Positions 11,955 to 23,000 of a DNA stretch of 64,000 nt are shown here, piece after piece. How positions within the stretch are numbered: the first letter of the stretch is position 1; each line of letters starts with the position of its first letter. Both the position numbers and the translations under genes were made by a program. The DNA is from Silene conica (Eukaryota > Streptophyta > Magnoliopsida > Caryophyllales > Caryophyllaceae): positions 1,506,399-1,570,398 of the forward strand of contig CM055314.2 of the NCBI GenBank assembly GCA_029255685.2, written 5' to 3'. The notes beneath the pieces are model-generated. The model ran no database searches, was not told where the DNA came from, and saw only the letters and a program-made list of their open reading frames with translations.

Positions 11955-12318
11955 GTGGAGCTAGGGGTGTAGCCTGGGCCGCGCCGGGCTGGGCTGAGAA
12001 AAGTGCACAGCCTAAAATAACGTTAGGCTGAGATGGCCAAGAAAAGTCAGCCCTGGCGTAGCACTGTGGTGATGTTATTTGTGTTAGTGGGTTGAATTTG
12101 TGTTAGTTGTGTTAGTGGGTTGGGTCGGGCCGGGCTGAACTGAATTTCGCACAAGGCTGCTGATCGGGTTAGGCTGACAAAATTTGGCCTTTGTCCTGAC
12201 CCTAATCGCCACCGGGCTGGGCCCAACCCTAGCCCTATATAAGCTAGAAAAATTGGTCCTATAATAAAGTTGTGCCGGGTCAAACCGGGCTAGCCCGCTA
12301 CGTTGTCCAGCTCTAGGT
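11955..12318. repeat. GC-rich dispersed repeat
   Basis: GC-rich block (GCCGGGCTGGGCTGAG type) in AT-rich DNA, bounded by GAGCTAGGGGTGTAGCC and GTTGTCCAGCTCTAGG, which are roughly inverted. Open frames here follow base composition and are not genes. Confidence 0.4.
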
Positions 12319-12562
12319 GGAGCATAGACCATAAAGGAGGGACGCGGCTAACTACGAAATGATAGGACGAGTATTGGGAGCACGGTCCCCGCGTGAGGCA
12401 ATTGGCCAATCTTATAAGTTTGTTAGAGTGAGCTGTTTAGCCTGTTTTTGACTCTTTTTCTTCATTTTTTTCAAACTACGCGTCACTTTCTAATTCCCAA
12501 TATCCAGCTTGCTACTAACTCAAACACAGCTCACTACCTACTTACTATACTACAATAAATCT

Positions 12563-12757
12563 TGGTATATCCGTCATAAGTTTGTAACGGGTCAAACTAT
12601 CCATTTAATAGCCGTTAAAAACTTGTGACGGGTCAAATACTACCCATTTAAATAGATAAGACAAAATAGATTAATATTGTCTAGACACTCTTCTTTTGTC
12701 TTATCTAACCCCCACACTGATAGTATTTAACCCGTCACAAGCTTACGACAGATATGT
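12563..12757. mobile_element. Foldback MITE-like element
   Basis: The left arm (ATATCCGTCATAAGTTTG, then ACGGGTCAAA) is an imperfect inverted repeat of the right arm (TTAACCCGTCACAAGCTTAC, then GATATGTCCGTC). Related GACGGATATCCGTC words recur near 27530, 32670-32870 and 42470-42612. It ends about 75 bp before the XTH pseudogene ATG. Confidence 0.5.
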
Positions 12758-12831
12758 CCGTCAGTGTACCATACCATACCTACTTGTCAATACCAAAACA
12801 CAACACTAATACTAATACTACACACACAAGT

Positions 12832-13637
12832 ATGGCATTCCCATCCTCTCTTGTTTTAGCAACACTTCTCCTAGCTACCTTTATGGCCGCGACTCGAGCT
12901 AACTTCTACAACGACTTCGACATCACCTTCGGTGACGGTCGAGCCAGAATTCTCAACAACGGGGAAGACCTCACTCTTTCCCTAGACAAGTACTCGGGCT
13001 CAGGCTTTCGCTCTAAGAACGAGTACTTATTTGGTAACATCGACATGAAACTAAAACTCGTTCCTGGTAACTCCGCGGGTAGTGTCACTACCTACTATCT
13101 TTCGTCAATGGGTCCGACCCACGACGAGATAGATTTCGAGTTTACACACCAATGTCTTCGCTCAAGGAAAGGGTAACCGCGAACAACAGTTCCATTTATG
13201 GTTCGATCCCACGACGGATTTCCATACCTACTCCATCCTTTGGAACCCGGACCGGATTGTATTTTCAGTCGATAATATTCCGATTAGGGAATTCAAGAAC
13301 ATGGAATCGAAGGGAGTATCATTTCCTAAGAACCAACCAACCCATGAGGGTTTACTCCAGTCTGTGGAATGCTGATGATTGGGCTACTCAAGGGGGTCGA
13401 GTCAAAGCGGATTGGTCGAAAGCCCCGTTCGTTCATCGCCTCGTTTAGCAGATACAAGGCCAATGCCTGTATTTGGACTTCTGGGTCTTCGTCCTGCGGC
13501 GGGTCTGGTTCAAACTGGATTCAGCAAGCGTAGAAAGGATGAAGTGGGTACATAAGAAGTATATGGTGTACAATTACTGTGCTGATCTTCAAAGGTTTCC
13601 TCAAGGTCTCCCTGCAGAATGCTCCAACACTTCCTAG
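12832..13637 (+). pseudogene. Xyloglucan endotransglucosylase/hydrolase (XTH) pseudogene
   Basis: The reading starts with a signal-peptide-like [20 protein letters not shown] and follows the XTH fold through [35 protein letters not shown] and the catalytic core HDEIDFEF. Right after the core, about ten codons that should carry LGN and the following loop are missing, putting [11 protein letters not shown] in another frame. Further 4-bp insertions occur near 13340 ([12 protein letters not shown]) and near 13436 (after KAPFV), and an in-frame stop with another shift occurs near 13535. The C-terminal XTH part ([22 protein letters not shown]) is still readable. No introns are present although the family usually has them, which suggests a retrocopy, but I see no poly(A) tail. 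Cell-wall xyloglucan remodelling is the ancestral role; this copy cannot make the full enzyme. Confidence 0.88.
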
Positions 13638-13899
13638 ACCACCCGAATGTTCATCGTTTCTGTTTTCGACTGCGGAATTCTTTATTCTTTCATTCTTATT
13701 AGTAACATTTGTAGGACAAATTCTTAGGAACAACTACAACCCATTCTTTAAATTTAGTCCTTCTTTTCGATACCATTAGCTCTTCATTCTGGTTTATATT
13801 GATGTATCACACAATAGTTAAGAACACATACGAAAGGAGAAGTTGATACTTATTACAAGTAATCAACGATTCAGCAAACATAAGTCATTGTGTACTCCC

Positions 13900-14265
13900 T
13901 AGCGGTGGTCAATGTTACGGGTCGATCGGGTCCGGGACGGGTCGATGGACGGTGTGGGTTCAAGGCATGGGGACTCGGACCCGGCCCGGGGCCAAGGCGG
14001 GTCTGGGACGGGTTGGGCCCGGTTCTTGGGAAGTGTGACCCGGCCCGGGGCGAGTCTGGAGCGGGTCTCGGGGGTCTGGCGGGCCTCGGGCGAGTCTACG
14101 GGTCACCTTTCGGGCCGGGCTCCAGAAATTGGGTCTAAACCCGGTTAATTCACACGGACCGGGCCTGGTTTGGACCCGGGTGGGGCGGGGTGGGTTAGAT
14201 CCGGGTTCAGTGGCGGGTCGGGTCCGGGTTGGCAATGACGACCTGCAATCTTGACCAGCCTAATA
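13900..14265. repeat. Very GC-rich dispersed repeat
   Basis: Long GGGTC/CCCGG-rich block in AT-rich surroundings. The left boundary AGCGGTGGTCAATGTT and right boundary CAATCTTGACCAGCCT are approximate inverted repeats, suggesting a non-autonomous DNA transposon. Overlapping open frames on both strands are compositional. Confidence 0.45.
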
Positions 14266-14339
14266 GTCACTCTTGTTTTTGAAAATAAAAAGAAGAGTTC
14301 CGAATTAAAATGAATTAGACATAATGAACGATGTTTTGA

Positions 14340-14445
14340 AAATTGGTTTGGTCACTACCCCGCGACGTTCAACGCTAATAAATTTAAAATTAGTTTGGTC
14401 ACTACCCTGCGACGTCCAACGCTAATTTATTAAACATCTTAGAAG
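14340..14445. repeat. Two-copy direct repeat
   Basis: A roughly 50-bp unit with TTGGTCACTACCC and GCGACGTYCAACGCTAAT occurs twice in a row, near 14345 and 14394. Confidence 0.6.
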
Positions 14446-14511
14446 TAAACTCATACAAACTAAGACTAACCCGAATAATAAAATAACTACCCAAACCTAT
14501 TTCGTTTGCTA

Positions 14512-14665
14512 TTTGCTTAAAAGCTACTCCACTTCTAAGACTCTTGCTGAAAGCTACTCCACAATAAGACTTTTGCTTTGGGCTACTCCGCCGAAAGACT
14601 CCATGCTCAAAAGCTACTCGGCATCGAAGACTTCGTGCTAAAAGTTACTCCACAATAAGACTTTG
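14512..14665 (+). repeat. Short tandem repeat preceding an LTR
   Basis: Four to five diverged copies of a unit around AAAGCTACTCCACAATAAGA with CTTTTGCT-like spacers, period about 30-36 bp. It runs directly into the LTR start at 14666. Confidence 0.6.
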
Positions 14666-15140
14666 TGTTAGGGTGCAAACCCATGTCCCACATTGATAGT
14701 GTAAAAATGAAATATGATCTTTATAAGTGTCCTGAAAAATATAATAGTACGAGGCCTTTTGGGAAGAAGACCAAGAGTAAATCCGTGAGGGCTTGACCTA
14801 AAGCGGACAATATCGTACTATTATGGACAGTGGACATCGACGCAGCAGATGTCGCAACACGAGGTATTCACGCTTCCGCACAATAAGTGGTATCAGAGCC
14901 CATGTTTGACTTGGGCTAGACACGAGGATGCATCAGCGGTCCCAAGACTTGAAGTTGTACACTATAAGGCATGAAACTCCTAGTCGAGTCCTTTCCAGGT
15001 TGGATGTCAAAGACCATTTGTGTTCTAAAACTTCTGAAGTGGCGTACCCGGTCCAGGGTATATTGGATGCGGAGTATGTTCGATATACATGTGTAGCTGT
15101 GATCGGACTAATAATAATTCGGGTTCATTATGATGGTTAG
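14666..15140 (+). mobile_element. LTR with primer-binding site and part of the interior
   Basis: 14666-14882 begins TGTTAGGG and ends CA, as LTRs do. After 5 bp, TGGTATCAGAGCC (14888-14900) matches the primer-binding site for initiator tRNA-Met. The LTR has TTTATAAGTGTCC and GACAATATCGTAC words that I recall from plant LTR elements. No protein-coding domain follows, so it is a small or truncated element. Confidence 0.65.
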
Positions 15141-15544
15141 GAATTTAGAATTTAAACCGTAAGCATAATTTTAAAATCCATATATATATTTTTACTAGCT
15201 AATATTCATCTAAAGTTTAAAATCATATAACTATGATACTAAAATCATATTTTTATTAAATATATTAACATTTTTGTTGTTTTTTTCAATTTAGTAAAAT
15301 TAAAACCGTGCATTAAACTAATTCTACGTGAACTAAGTATAGCATGAACAAATTGTAAGCTTTTGAAAAATCAAAAACCATAATAGCTAGTGTATCATGG
15401 ATGAAGCAAAACGCCTTAAAAAAAGTTAACAGAATTAGTTTAATCATGCACGCTATGTTTTTCCAACAAAAATGGACTTTATTTCTCTACGCACTTCTAT
15501 CTAGGTCTTTTAATTTAATTTTAAAGACTAAACTATTTATGCAC

Positions 15545-16212
15545 TAGGGAGCACGGACATTTCTTCTAATTAATCGTCCCATTTTCGACACCGTGTTCGA
15601 TACTCGGGCACCCGACACTCGTTGTACACATAGCTAAACATATTATAGTTTAGTCGAGTAATAAAAAATTTTAAAAATCGATTAGAAGATGATGAGTTTG
15701 GATAGAAAAATGATAATTAGTTATAGTAAATGTCGAATTGTACCTTTATTGTTTAGATTTAACTTCAAATATATGATAAAAATAAAATTATACGTTATTT
15801 ATAACCATAAAATATACTACCTCATATTCACTGTTTTCTTCCCTATTTCCTTAAACTAATTATTCAGGTTTTCAACCCATTTCCTATTTTATTAACTTTT
15901 AATTATATTTTATTCTCTCTCACCTATCACCCAACCCCGCCTAACTTTTTTACTCATATTTTATTCATTTCAATAATGTTTGTAGCCCTTAATTCATTAT
16001 TTAACTCCTAATTATTCATCACTTCCTCCTATTCCGAACCCCACACTACCATTTCTTCATTAAAATACATTATTTCTAGACTATTGTATCCCTCCAAAGG
16101 GAAAAAAACTCCAGAGTAGGAGGGAGTATATTATTATTTTATTTAAATAACGCGTCCCGTGTCCTAGATTTTATGGGATGCCGTGTCACGTATCCGTTTT
16201 GGTGCTACCTAA
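15545..16212. mobile_element. hAT-like non-autonomous element, split by a Stowaway-like MITE
   Basis: The left part (GGGAGCACGGACATTTCTTC, GACACTCGTTGTACACA) and right end (TATCCGTTTTGGTGCTACC) match the 52222-52595 copy in order. The middle is interrupted at 15817-16126. The right end is about 15 bp from the acyltransferase TATA box. Confidence 0.65.
15817..16126. mobile_element. Stowaway-like MITE nested in the hAT-like element
   Basis: Bounded by TA dinucleotides with ends CTACCTCATATT and GTAGGAGGGAG, an imperfect inverted pair of the CTCCCTCC type. It interrupts sequence that is continuous at 52222-52595. Confidence 0.6.
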
Positions 16213-16227
16213 CTTATGCGCCCAATG

Positions 16228-16234
16228 TATAAAT
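16228..16234 (+). promoter_or_regulatory. TATA box of the BAHD gene
   Basis: TATAAAT lies 93 bp upstream of the ATG at 16327, a usual distance when the 5' UTR is about 60 bp. The hAT-like repeat ends immediately upstream. Confidence 0.6.
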
Positions 16235-16326
16235 CCATCCCATCTATTACACAACAAGTTCAATTCTAGCTAGGAGTACCAAATACAATTAAACCCCTAC
16301 AATAATTCAAGAAAATAGTAAAAATA

Positions 16327-16565
16327 ATGGGAGAAATAGTAACATTTTTACGTAAAAGAACATTAGTAAGCACGAAGCCAGTTCAACCTCCATGCAAGAT
16401 ACATGAATTATCAGCCCTTGATCTAATGATGGAGAAGCATCACCTTAACATAATCCATTATTATAATACTCCTTTTGGGTTGCAATTAGGAGATTTGTCT
16501 AGAAAAATTAGAGACGATCTTTCAGAAACACTTTCATATTTTCCCGTTGTTATTGGAAGATTGAC

Positions 16566-16614
<49 letters not shown>

Positions 16615-18885
16615 ATGGGAAAATGGGTGATTAAGTGTAATGATGCAGGATTAAGATTTGTAGAAGCTAAGGCTAAAGGAAGTGTAGAAGATTGGTTGCA
16701 AAATTTAGATGATGAAAAAGAAAAGATGTTACTTCATTGGGAGGATATGTGTGATCATTATCTTCCATATCATTGGTCTCCCTTCTACATTAAGGTCAGT
16801 CATGTCACATTATCATTATTTTTATTTAAACTTTCGCTTGAAGATGTTATAAGTTCTCATTAATTTGGGGTATAATCGAGCTGATTTGAGCTCCAGCTCG
16901 AGTGGTTTGGAATTGGCTTGAAAGCTTGAGCTTGAGCTTGGAATCGGCTCAGAGTTATCTTAGTTTTATCCGTTTTGCACTCATTGGTGTTCATCTTTCC
17001 GTTTTGGTCTAATTACATTGATGTCCCTCTTTCCTCTTTTGGACAATTTTTATGGTTCAAAATCAATTTCAGGTGGGGTCGTGTGTATTGTATGGTCCAA
17101 ATTGATTTTCTTGTTTCTTCTGTCAAAATCAAAAGGGAACAACACAAGAAATTGGAGGGACTATATTTTAAGAAAAATGCAAATATAAGAAACATATGAT
17201 TATAAATGCTAAAATAACATTTAATTAGGAAAAAACAATTACAAAATGACAAAATAACTAAAAATAATAGTTTATAACAAGCCTAAACGAACTTCCAATT
17301 CCGAGCTTTACTAAGCTAGGAATCAGCTCGGATTTGGACCACCCGATTCGAAATCAGCTGGGAATATTTCTGACCAATTTCGACCCGAACTTTTACCGAG
17401 CTGATTTCGAAGACGGCCTGAGATCACTTACAGTCCTAAACATTATCCAACAAAAATGGTTAAAACTGGATTTTTTTTATTATTTATTAGGCAGATGTTT
17501 ATATATATACATATACTTCCTCCATTCATATCCAACTTATATATATTCTTTTTTTTATCCATTCATATTCACTCTACCACTTTCCTAAAAAAGAAAAAAA
17601 ATGACTAAACTACCCTTATGAAAACCATTTATCTACATAAAATGTCACTCCATGACCTACCTATAACAGTAATCCACCATCAAACATTTAAATTAATAAA
17701 AAAAACACCTTATACACTTTCAAATGTCTTTTTAATAGTTTTTTAATATCTTTCTTAATATTTGTGCAAAAAGTATATATGCGCTTTGAATATGAACGGA
17801 GGAAGTATATATATTGGTCCGAATGAGCACACTATATCGCGGATTGAAATCGAACCCCCAACTTTATAATTGGGGTAAAAAAATTCTTACCACTCGAACT
17901 AACTCTTGTTTTGTTATACCACTAATAGGTGACCGAATTTGAAAAAGGTGGTTTGGCATTGGGTTTAAGCTGCGCCCATATGATTATAGACTCTGCATGT
18001 GCGACACTATTTCTCAAGTCTGTGACGGATATACTTCTAAATGGTCGGGTTTCCGTTCCGCCATTTTTCCATTCTCTTCCTCGTAATAATAATCGATTAA
18101 ATTTCGAAAAATTTCGCCCAAATCCCAATAACTACTTAATCAACACATACAAATCATCCCAATTAGGAATTCCATGCCCAGTAACAGGCCAAGATTATAA
18201 GACCATTGCTCTTGAATTCAAACATGATATGGTGCAATCTTGCATGAATATGATGAATTTAGCGGAATTAAACAAGCCCAGAAATGATTCATATTCTCCT
18301 GCTTGTATTGCTGTAATTGGGTTGCTTTGGAATTGTATAAGTAGGGTTAAAGGAATGAAGCATGAACTTATCGACATGTGTTTATGTTCAAATATGAGGA
18401 AGGTTTTAGGTTTAGATCAAGGTTTCTTTGGTAATTGTATGATTTACAACAAAGTTGCTGGAAATGGCATAAGAGTGGAAGATGAAGATGACTTGATGTT
18501 GTCGACAATGGCGATAAATTCTGCAATTGAGAATGTTACCAAATACGATGTTCTGGAGTTGATTGAGTGGTTAGAATGTTATAACGATGAGCATTCTTCA
18601 TCGTTTGTGATGGATTGGGGCGATCTCGAGTTTATTAATTTAGAAGATATACAGCCTTATTCGAATGTATTTACAGAAGGGTATGAACCAATTAGGGTTT
18701 CTTATTATAGTGAATCAAATGTTGAGAAAGATAAAGTTTTGATTCTTCCGTCGCATCCTAATGAAGGTGAATTCAGCAAAATTGTTATGATTTCGCTTCC
18801 AAGTGATGAAGTTATCAAGTTGTGTGAAGATGAACATCTTATTCGTTACTCGCCGGTTATCCTAATGGGGCCAAAACATAAGTGA
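16327..18885 (+). CDS. BAHD (HXXXD-type) acyltransferase
   Basis: BAHD enzymes move an acyl group from acyl-CoA to an alcohol or amine in the cytosol. Exons 16327-16794 and 17929-18885 join to 474 residues, a normal length. The start MGEIVTF is the first ATG after the TATA box. The catalytic motif HMIID is at residues 173-177, directly after the intron; the family prefers HxxxDG, here followed by serine. The structural motif DFGWG is replaced by MDWGD (about residues 384-388), so one of two family hallmarks is lost. A run of 15 asparagines coded by AAT triplets sits at residues 81-95, in a variable loop after YFPVVIGRL. Its 3' end is duplicated downstream over a telomere-like tract. Substrate is unknown; the altered second motif is shared by divergent BAHD branches, some of which do not act as simple acyltransferases. 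Confidence 0.9.
16567..16611 (+). repeat. In-frame (AAT)15 microsatellite
   Basis: Fifteen uninterrupted AAT triplets in exon 1 of the BAHD gene encode asparagine. Length changes by whole triplets would keep the frame. Confidence 0.97.
17516..17805. mobile_element. Stowaway-like MITE in the BAHD intron
   Basis: Ends CTTCCTCCATTCATATCCAA and TTTGAATATGAACGGAGGAAG form an inverted pair flanked by TA, as in Stowaway elements. About 290 bp, non-coding. The rest of the intron (16870-17400) has GAGCTCGAGCTTGAGC-type repeats. Confidence 0.75.
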
Positions 18886-19040
18886 ATTATGATCAACAAA
18901 CCCTAAACCCTAAACCCTAAACCCTAAACTATCAAGTTGTGTGAAGATGAACATCTTACTCGTGTGAAGATGAACATCTTACTCGCTACTCGCCGGTAAT
19001 CGTAATGGGGCCAAAACCTAAGTGAATTATGATCAACAAA
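18814..19040 (+). repeat. Duplicated gene 3' end joined by telomere-like repeats
   Basis: The last 24 codons of the BAHD gene plus flank (18814-18900) are repeated at 18931-19040. Between the copies lies CCCTAAA repeated four times (about 18898-18929), the plant telomere sequence. The second copy also has a 23-bp internal duplication (TGTGAAGATGAACATCTTAC). The first copy keeps the stop at 18883, so the protein is unaffected. Confidence 0.93.
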
Positions 19041-19642
19041 ATTTAATGATTTATGATCCCATCTACAAGCTAAGATAGTTGTATTTAATCTTTCAACAAT
19101 ATGTTTGATTTTATTGTATTTGTTCAAGGATTTGGAGTATTTTTAACTATAATTCCTACTTTTATTCAAAGGTAAGATCTTACAAATCCACCCCTTCCCC
19201 CTCCTTATTTGCTCGCTTTGAGCCTCTGCTAACCATTACAGAGCGAGACCTGAAGTTAGGTCCCTTTCGTCGCATTTTTGTTGGTGAGCTTATAATAAAT
19301 CACCAGTTTAATTTAAGTGTAGTCGGGATTCGGTCAAAGTTAAGTAAACGGAAAGGGATATTAGTCGATCCTAATATATATTAGGGGATGTTTTAAATGC
19401 AAAAATATTGGCTAAACTCGATCGGGTGCCAAAATGAACTTTGGAGAAATTTTCGATCGGGCGCGAAAAAATTAAAAAAATCTAACATTTCCAAAAAAAT
19501 CAGAGGTACATTACAAATTTACATTGTTTATGTGCATGAACGAACATATTCAGAGAAACAAATAGCCAATTTTGAGATCGGGCGACCATCAAATGAAGGT
19601 AACGTAATACAAAACCCTATAATTGCAAGTTATTTCAATATC

Positions 19643-19670
19643 CGTGCAACGTACGGGCAAGAAAACTAGT
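19643..19670 (+). mobile_element. Possible Helitron 3' end
   Basis: CCGTGCAACGTACGG can form a short hairpin and is followed after 8 bp by CTAG then T, the layout of Helitron 3' termini. No 5' TC end or family alignment was established. The rest of 19050-20018 shows no gene. Confidence 0.3.
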
Positions 19671-20018
19671 AAAAGTTAAAAGAAGGAAGACGCAGGGACG
19701 AAGAACACACACGGTCTGTCTTTTGCAAGGCCAAAAACACGTTCACTCAACCGTCATGTACAGCCCAATCTCTGGGTACATAATTTGCTCAAACAAATTA
19801 CACAATATAAGAGCAGAGCGGGGAAGGGCGGGAAATCTTACAAGGGTATGAATGCTCTCTATCTATCAGCATTTTGCAAACAAAGAATGTTAAAACTAGA
19901 AACCCCGCTACAACAATTACTCGTGTTGATATAAAATACAGTATTTGCACCGTCAAATATACAGTTGGTTCAGAACTTCAAACAATTGGAGACGTTCAAA
20001 GTTTGGACACTCACCACG

Positions 20019-23000
20019 TTATCCCCTTGCAGAATTATTATGACGTTGATTTCTGAAGTAACTTAGAAGATTCTGTGCCTGCACAAACGAAAAGACCACA
20101 GAACAGAATGACATTTCCTTCAAAATCTAAATGATTGTATGACTATCCTCGTTGTTTCCCTTTCCGATTGACCAAAGACGTAGTACTGTTCTTTGATTAT
20201 GTATTCGGATGGGGTGAGGGAAAATGACCAGCTAAACTTGACTATACTTTTTTTCCAATTGTTAAGTACCAATTACAAACTTCGCCTGTGTGTGTTTTTG
20301 GACATTCACTGCCGGTCCGAAGCCCGGAGAAAGGAGGAGGGTTGCGGTAGGTCTGTGGCAGCCAGCGTAAAAGTCAGTCACATTTTATGGACATGAATCA
20401 TAATTTGGACATCGTTGGGGCGTCTCCCCCATGACGGTTCCAAAGGATGATTCATGTCAGCCGACCCTAAAACATTTTGGGACTAAGGCTCTGATGTTGT
20501 TGTTGTTGTTAAGTACCAATTACAACCCCTCAGTGTCGTTGACACAGGAGTAGGATTGCGTACATCACCCTTCTTACTCCGTCATTTGCGGGAGCCTTAC
20601 TTTTAAAAGGCACCGGACACACCTCTTCTGAATTTGCAAGATGACCAACATATGGAGTAAAAGTTGGGGATAATGGGGACATAAGAAGGGAATAATAAAA
20701 GAACAGAATAAATAAATAAAGAAATGGCATAGTAAGGGCCAAGGGGTCACGCTGGCAGTGCCTTATCGAAGAGGCGCACCAAGGTGTTTCTATTGGCGTC
20801 TCACTGTGCCTTGGGAATAAGCATTTCCCAGGTGCCCGTTTTAGAACTCGGGTGGAAGTCCTAAAACACTAATGTAATGTTGTATCAGTTGTATCCTTAA
20901 AGGTAGTATTAGATATCAAACTAATACCTTTTCTTTGGCTCTAGGTGTCCCTGACTGAGATAACGCGACCAATGGCGGTACAGCTCCCTCCTGAAGCACC
21001 AAATTACAAAATCGAGTACTGTAGGTACAAAGCTGCAAAAGTGCGGCAGCTGCATTCTCCTTCCCTCTTGCAGAACCCAACTCAACAACCTCTACAAGAA
21101 CCGGGATACCCCCTGCCTGCCCAATGGCAACTCTTCCCTCGGGAATCGTAGCTAGATTTGCCAGAACGGCAACCGCCTTATCGACCATACCGGCAGCAGG
21201 GTCCATCAACTCCACCAAGTGCTTCACGGCACCTGCCTGGACAATCCTAGCTTTATTCTCATGATATATAGACAAATTAAACAAGGCGGTAGCGGCGTCT
21301 TTCTTTCCCCGAGGTGTCCCATTACCCAACAACTCAACCAAAGGACCAATAGCCCCCGACCTGCCTATTTTGGATTTGTTTTCCTCAATTACCGATAGGC
21401 TAAAGAGAGTGGCAGCCGAGTTTTCACGGGCTTCTGGGGTGCCAGTCTGAAGGACGTGGATTAAAGGTTCAATTGCATCTGCATTTCCAATGGCTATTTT
21501 GTTGTTATCATTTATTGACAGATTGAGGAGAGCAGTGACAGCATTCTCTTGAGTCTTCGGATCAGTCGATCTAAGCAGGTCAACCAACAAGCTTATGGCC
21601 CCACAGTTGGCTATCACAATCCGATTATCCATGTTGTGTTTGGCAAGTAATCGTAATTGAGATGTTGCTTCTCTTTGAGTTTCAATTAAACTGCTTTTTA
21701 GGTCCTCAATCAACTTATTCACTTCAGCTTCAATCTCTGCAAGATCAGGTCGTGTCTCCACGGCAGGTGAACGTGAAGATGCCATTCGAGGAATAAGCCT
21801 CTCCGAAGGTCTTCGCCAAATGTTGTGGCTCCGGGATCTAGCTTCACCTAGTCTAGGTGTTAACTCAGGTTCCTTTGGGGAAGTTCTCGATGTAAAATCA
21901 GCATGTGGATCTTTGGGCATTTCTCCTGAAACATCAGGACTCCCAACAGATGGACTTCGTGAACCCTGATTGCCATCTACAAACTGGGAGGGAAATCTTG
22001 CATCTCCAACGACATCAGCATCACGCGTAGTTATGTCATTCCGTTCAGATGAGTGTTCATCAGAGCTACATGCATTAGTGTATTCTATTCGGGATGGTGA
22101 CACAGAATGCTGCCCATTTGATTCCACAACTGTGCTCTCTGAATGAGTCATCCTGTCTTCCAGAGATCCCTTAACAACATCTAAGCCATGCTCATTTCCA
22201 ACCATGCCAAATGCAGAGCTATCAAAGGAAGAACGGGTATGGTATGGGGAAGTCCTTTCTCGGTAAAGCTCACTTGAAAAGCTGATGACCTTCTTTTCAG
22301 AGACCGCAGAGTGAATTGACTCCGGCAATGAATTTTGTTTACCTTTATAATGAGGCCTTGGATGAGAATCATTCAAGGAACCCGAATTTGTATGTGAAAG
22401 TAGGGAAAACTGCTGATCTTGATTGATAGACTTCAAGGGATCAGGGAGCTTCACATTGTTTATGTCACACCAGTTTGCAATGAGTGCCTTAACAGTATAA
22501 TTGGGTATCAAATTGGTGTGGCCTAATGTCTGCCTAGTCTTTGGACAGACAGTAAGACCAAGATCGAGCCATTTCCTGATATAAACACGTTCATAGGTTT
22601 GCCCTGAAGCTACGATCACAGGGTCTGTCATTAGTTCAAGTGAAAGGGGACAGCAAAAATCAGGTGGTATAGGGACAGGTGTACAACTCTGAGACTGCTT
22701 TAACATGACAAGGCGATCATGCATGCGTGTGACTAGTGTAATTAACTGTTCAATATAATCCACTTCCGCATTCTTTTCAGCCTGGTCAGCATTCTCTTTC
22801 AACTTTTCAAGTGCCACAGCCTCGATGAGAATCTCCTGATTAGATCTCAAACCTACACAATTTGCAACTTTCACAAGCAAATCGGAGCTAGGGCCATGGC
22901 TGCTCATTTGGTCGCTCAAAGCCTCAGCAATGACTATGGATGTAGCATCACAACCTAAGTTCTTCACCTTTTGCATACATTGCTGTTCAACCAGAACAAC

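Noticed and set aside
13890..14235. Overlapping Gly/Arg/Pro-rich open frames
   Set aside because: GC-rich repeat without stop codons by composition; no family pattern or splice structure.
14666..14882. Cassandra TRIM (5S rRNA-bearing LTR)
   Set aside because: I looked for 5S internal promoter sequence in this LTR and found none.
22181..22372. Minus-strand alternative frame in U-box gene
   Set aside because: Lies inside the large U-box/ARM exon in another frame.
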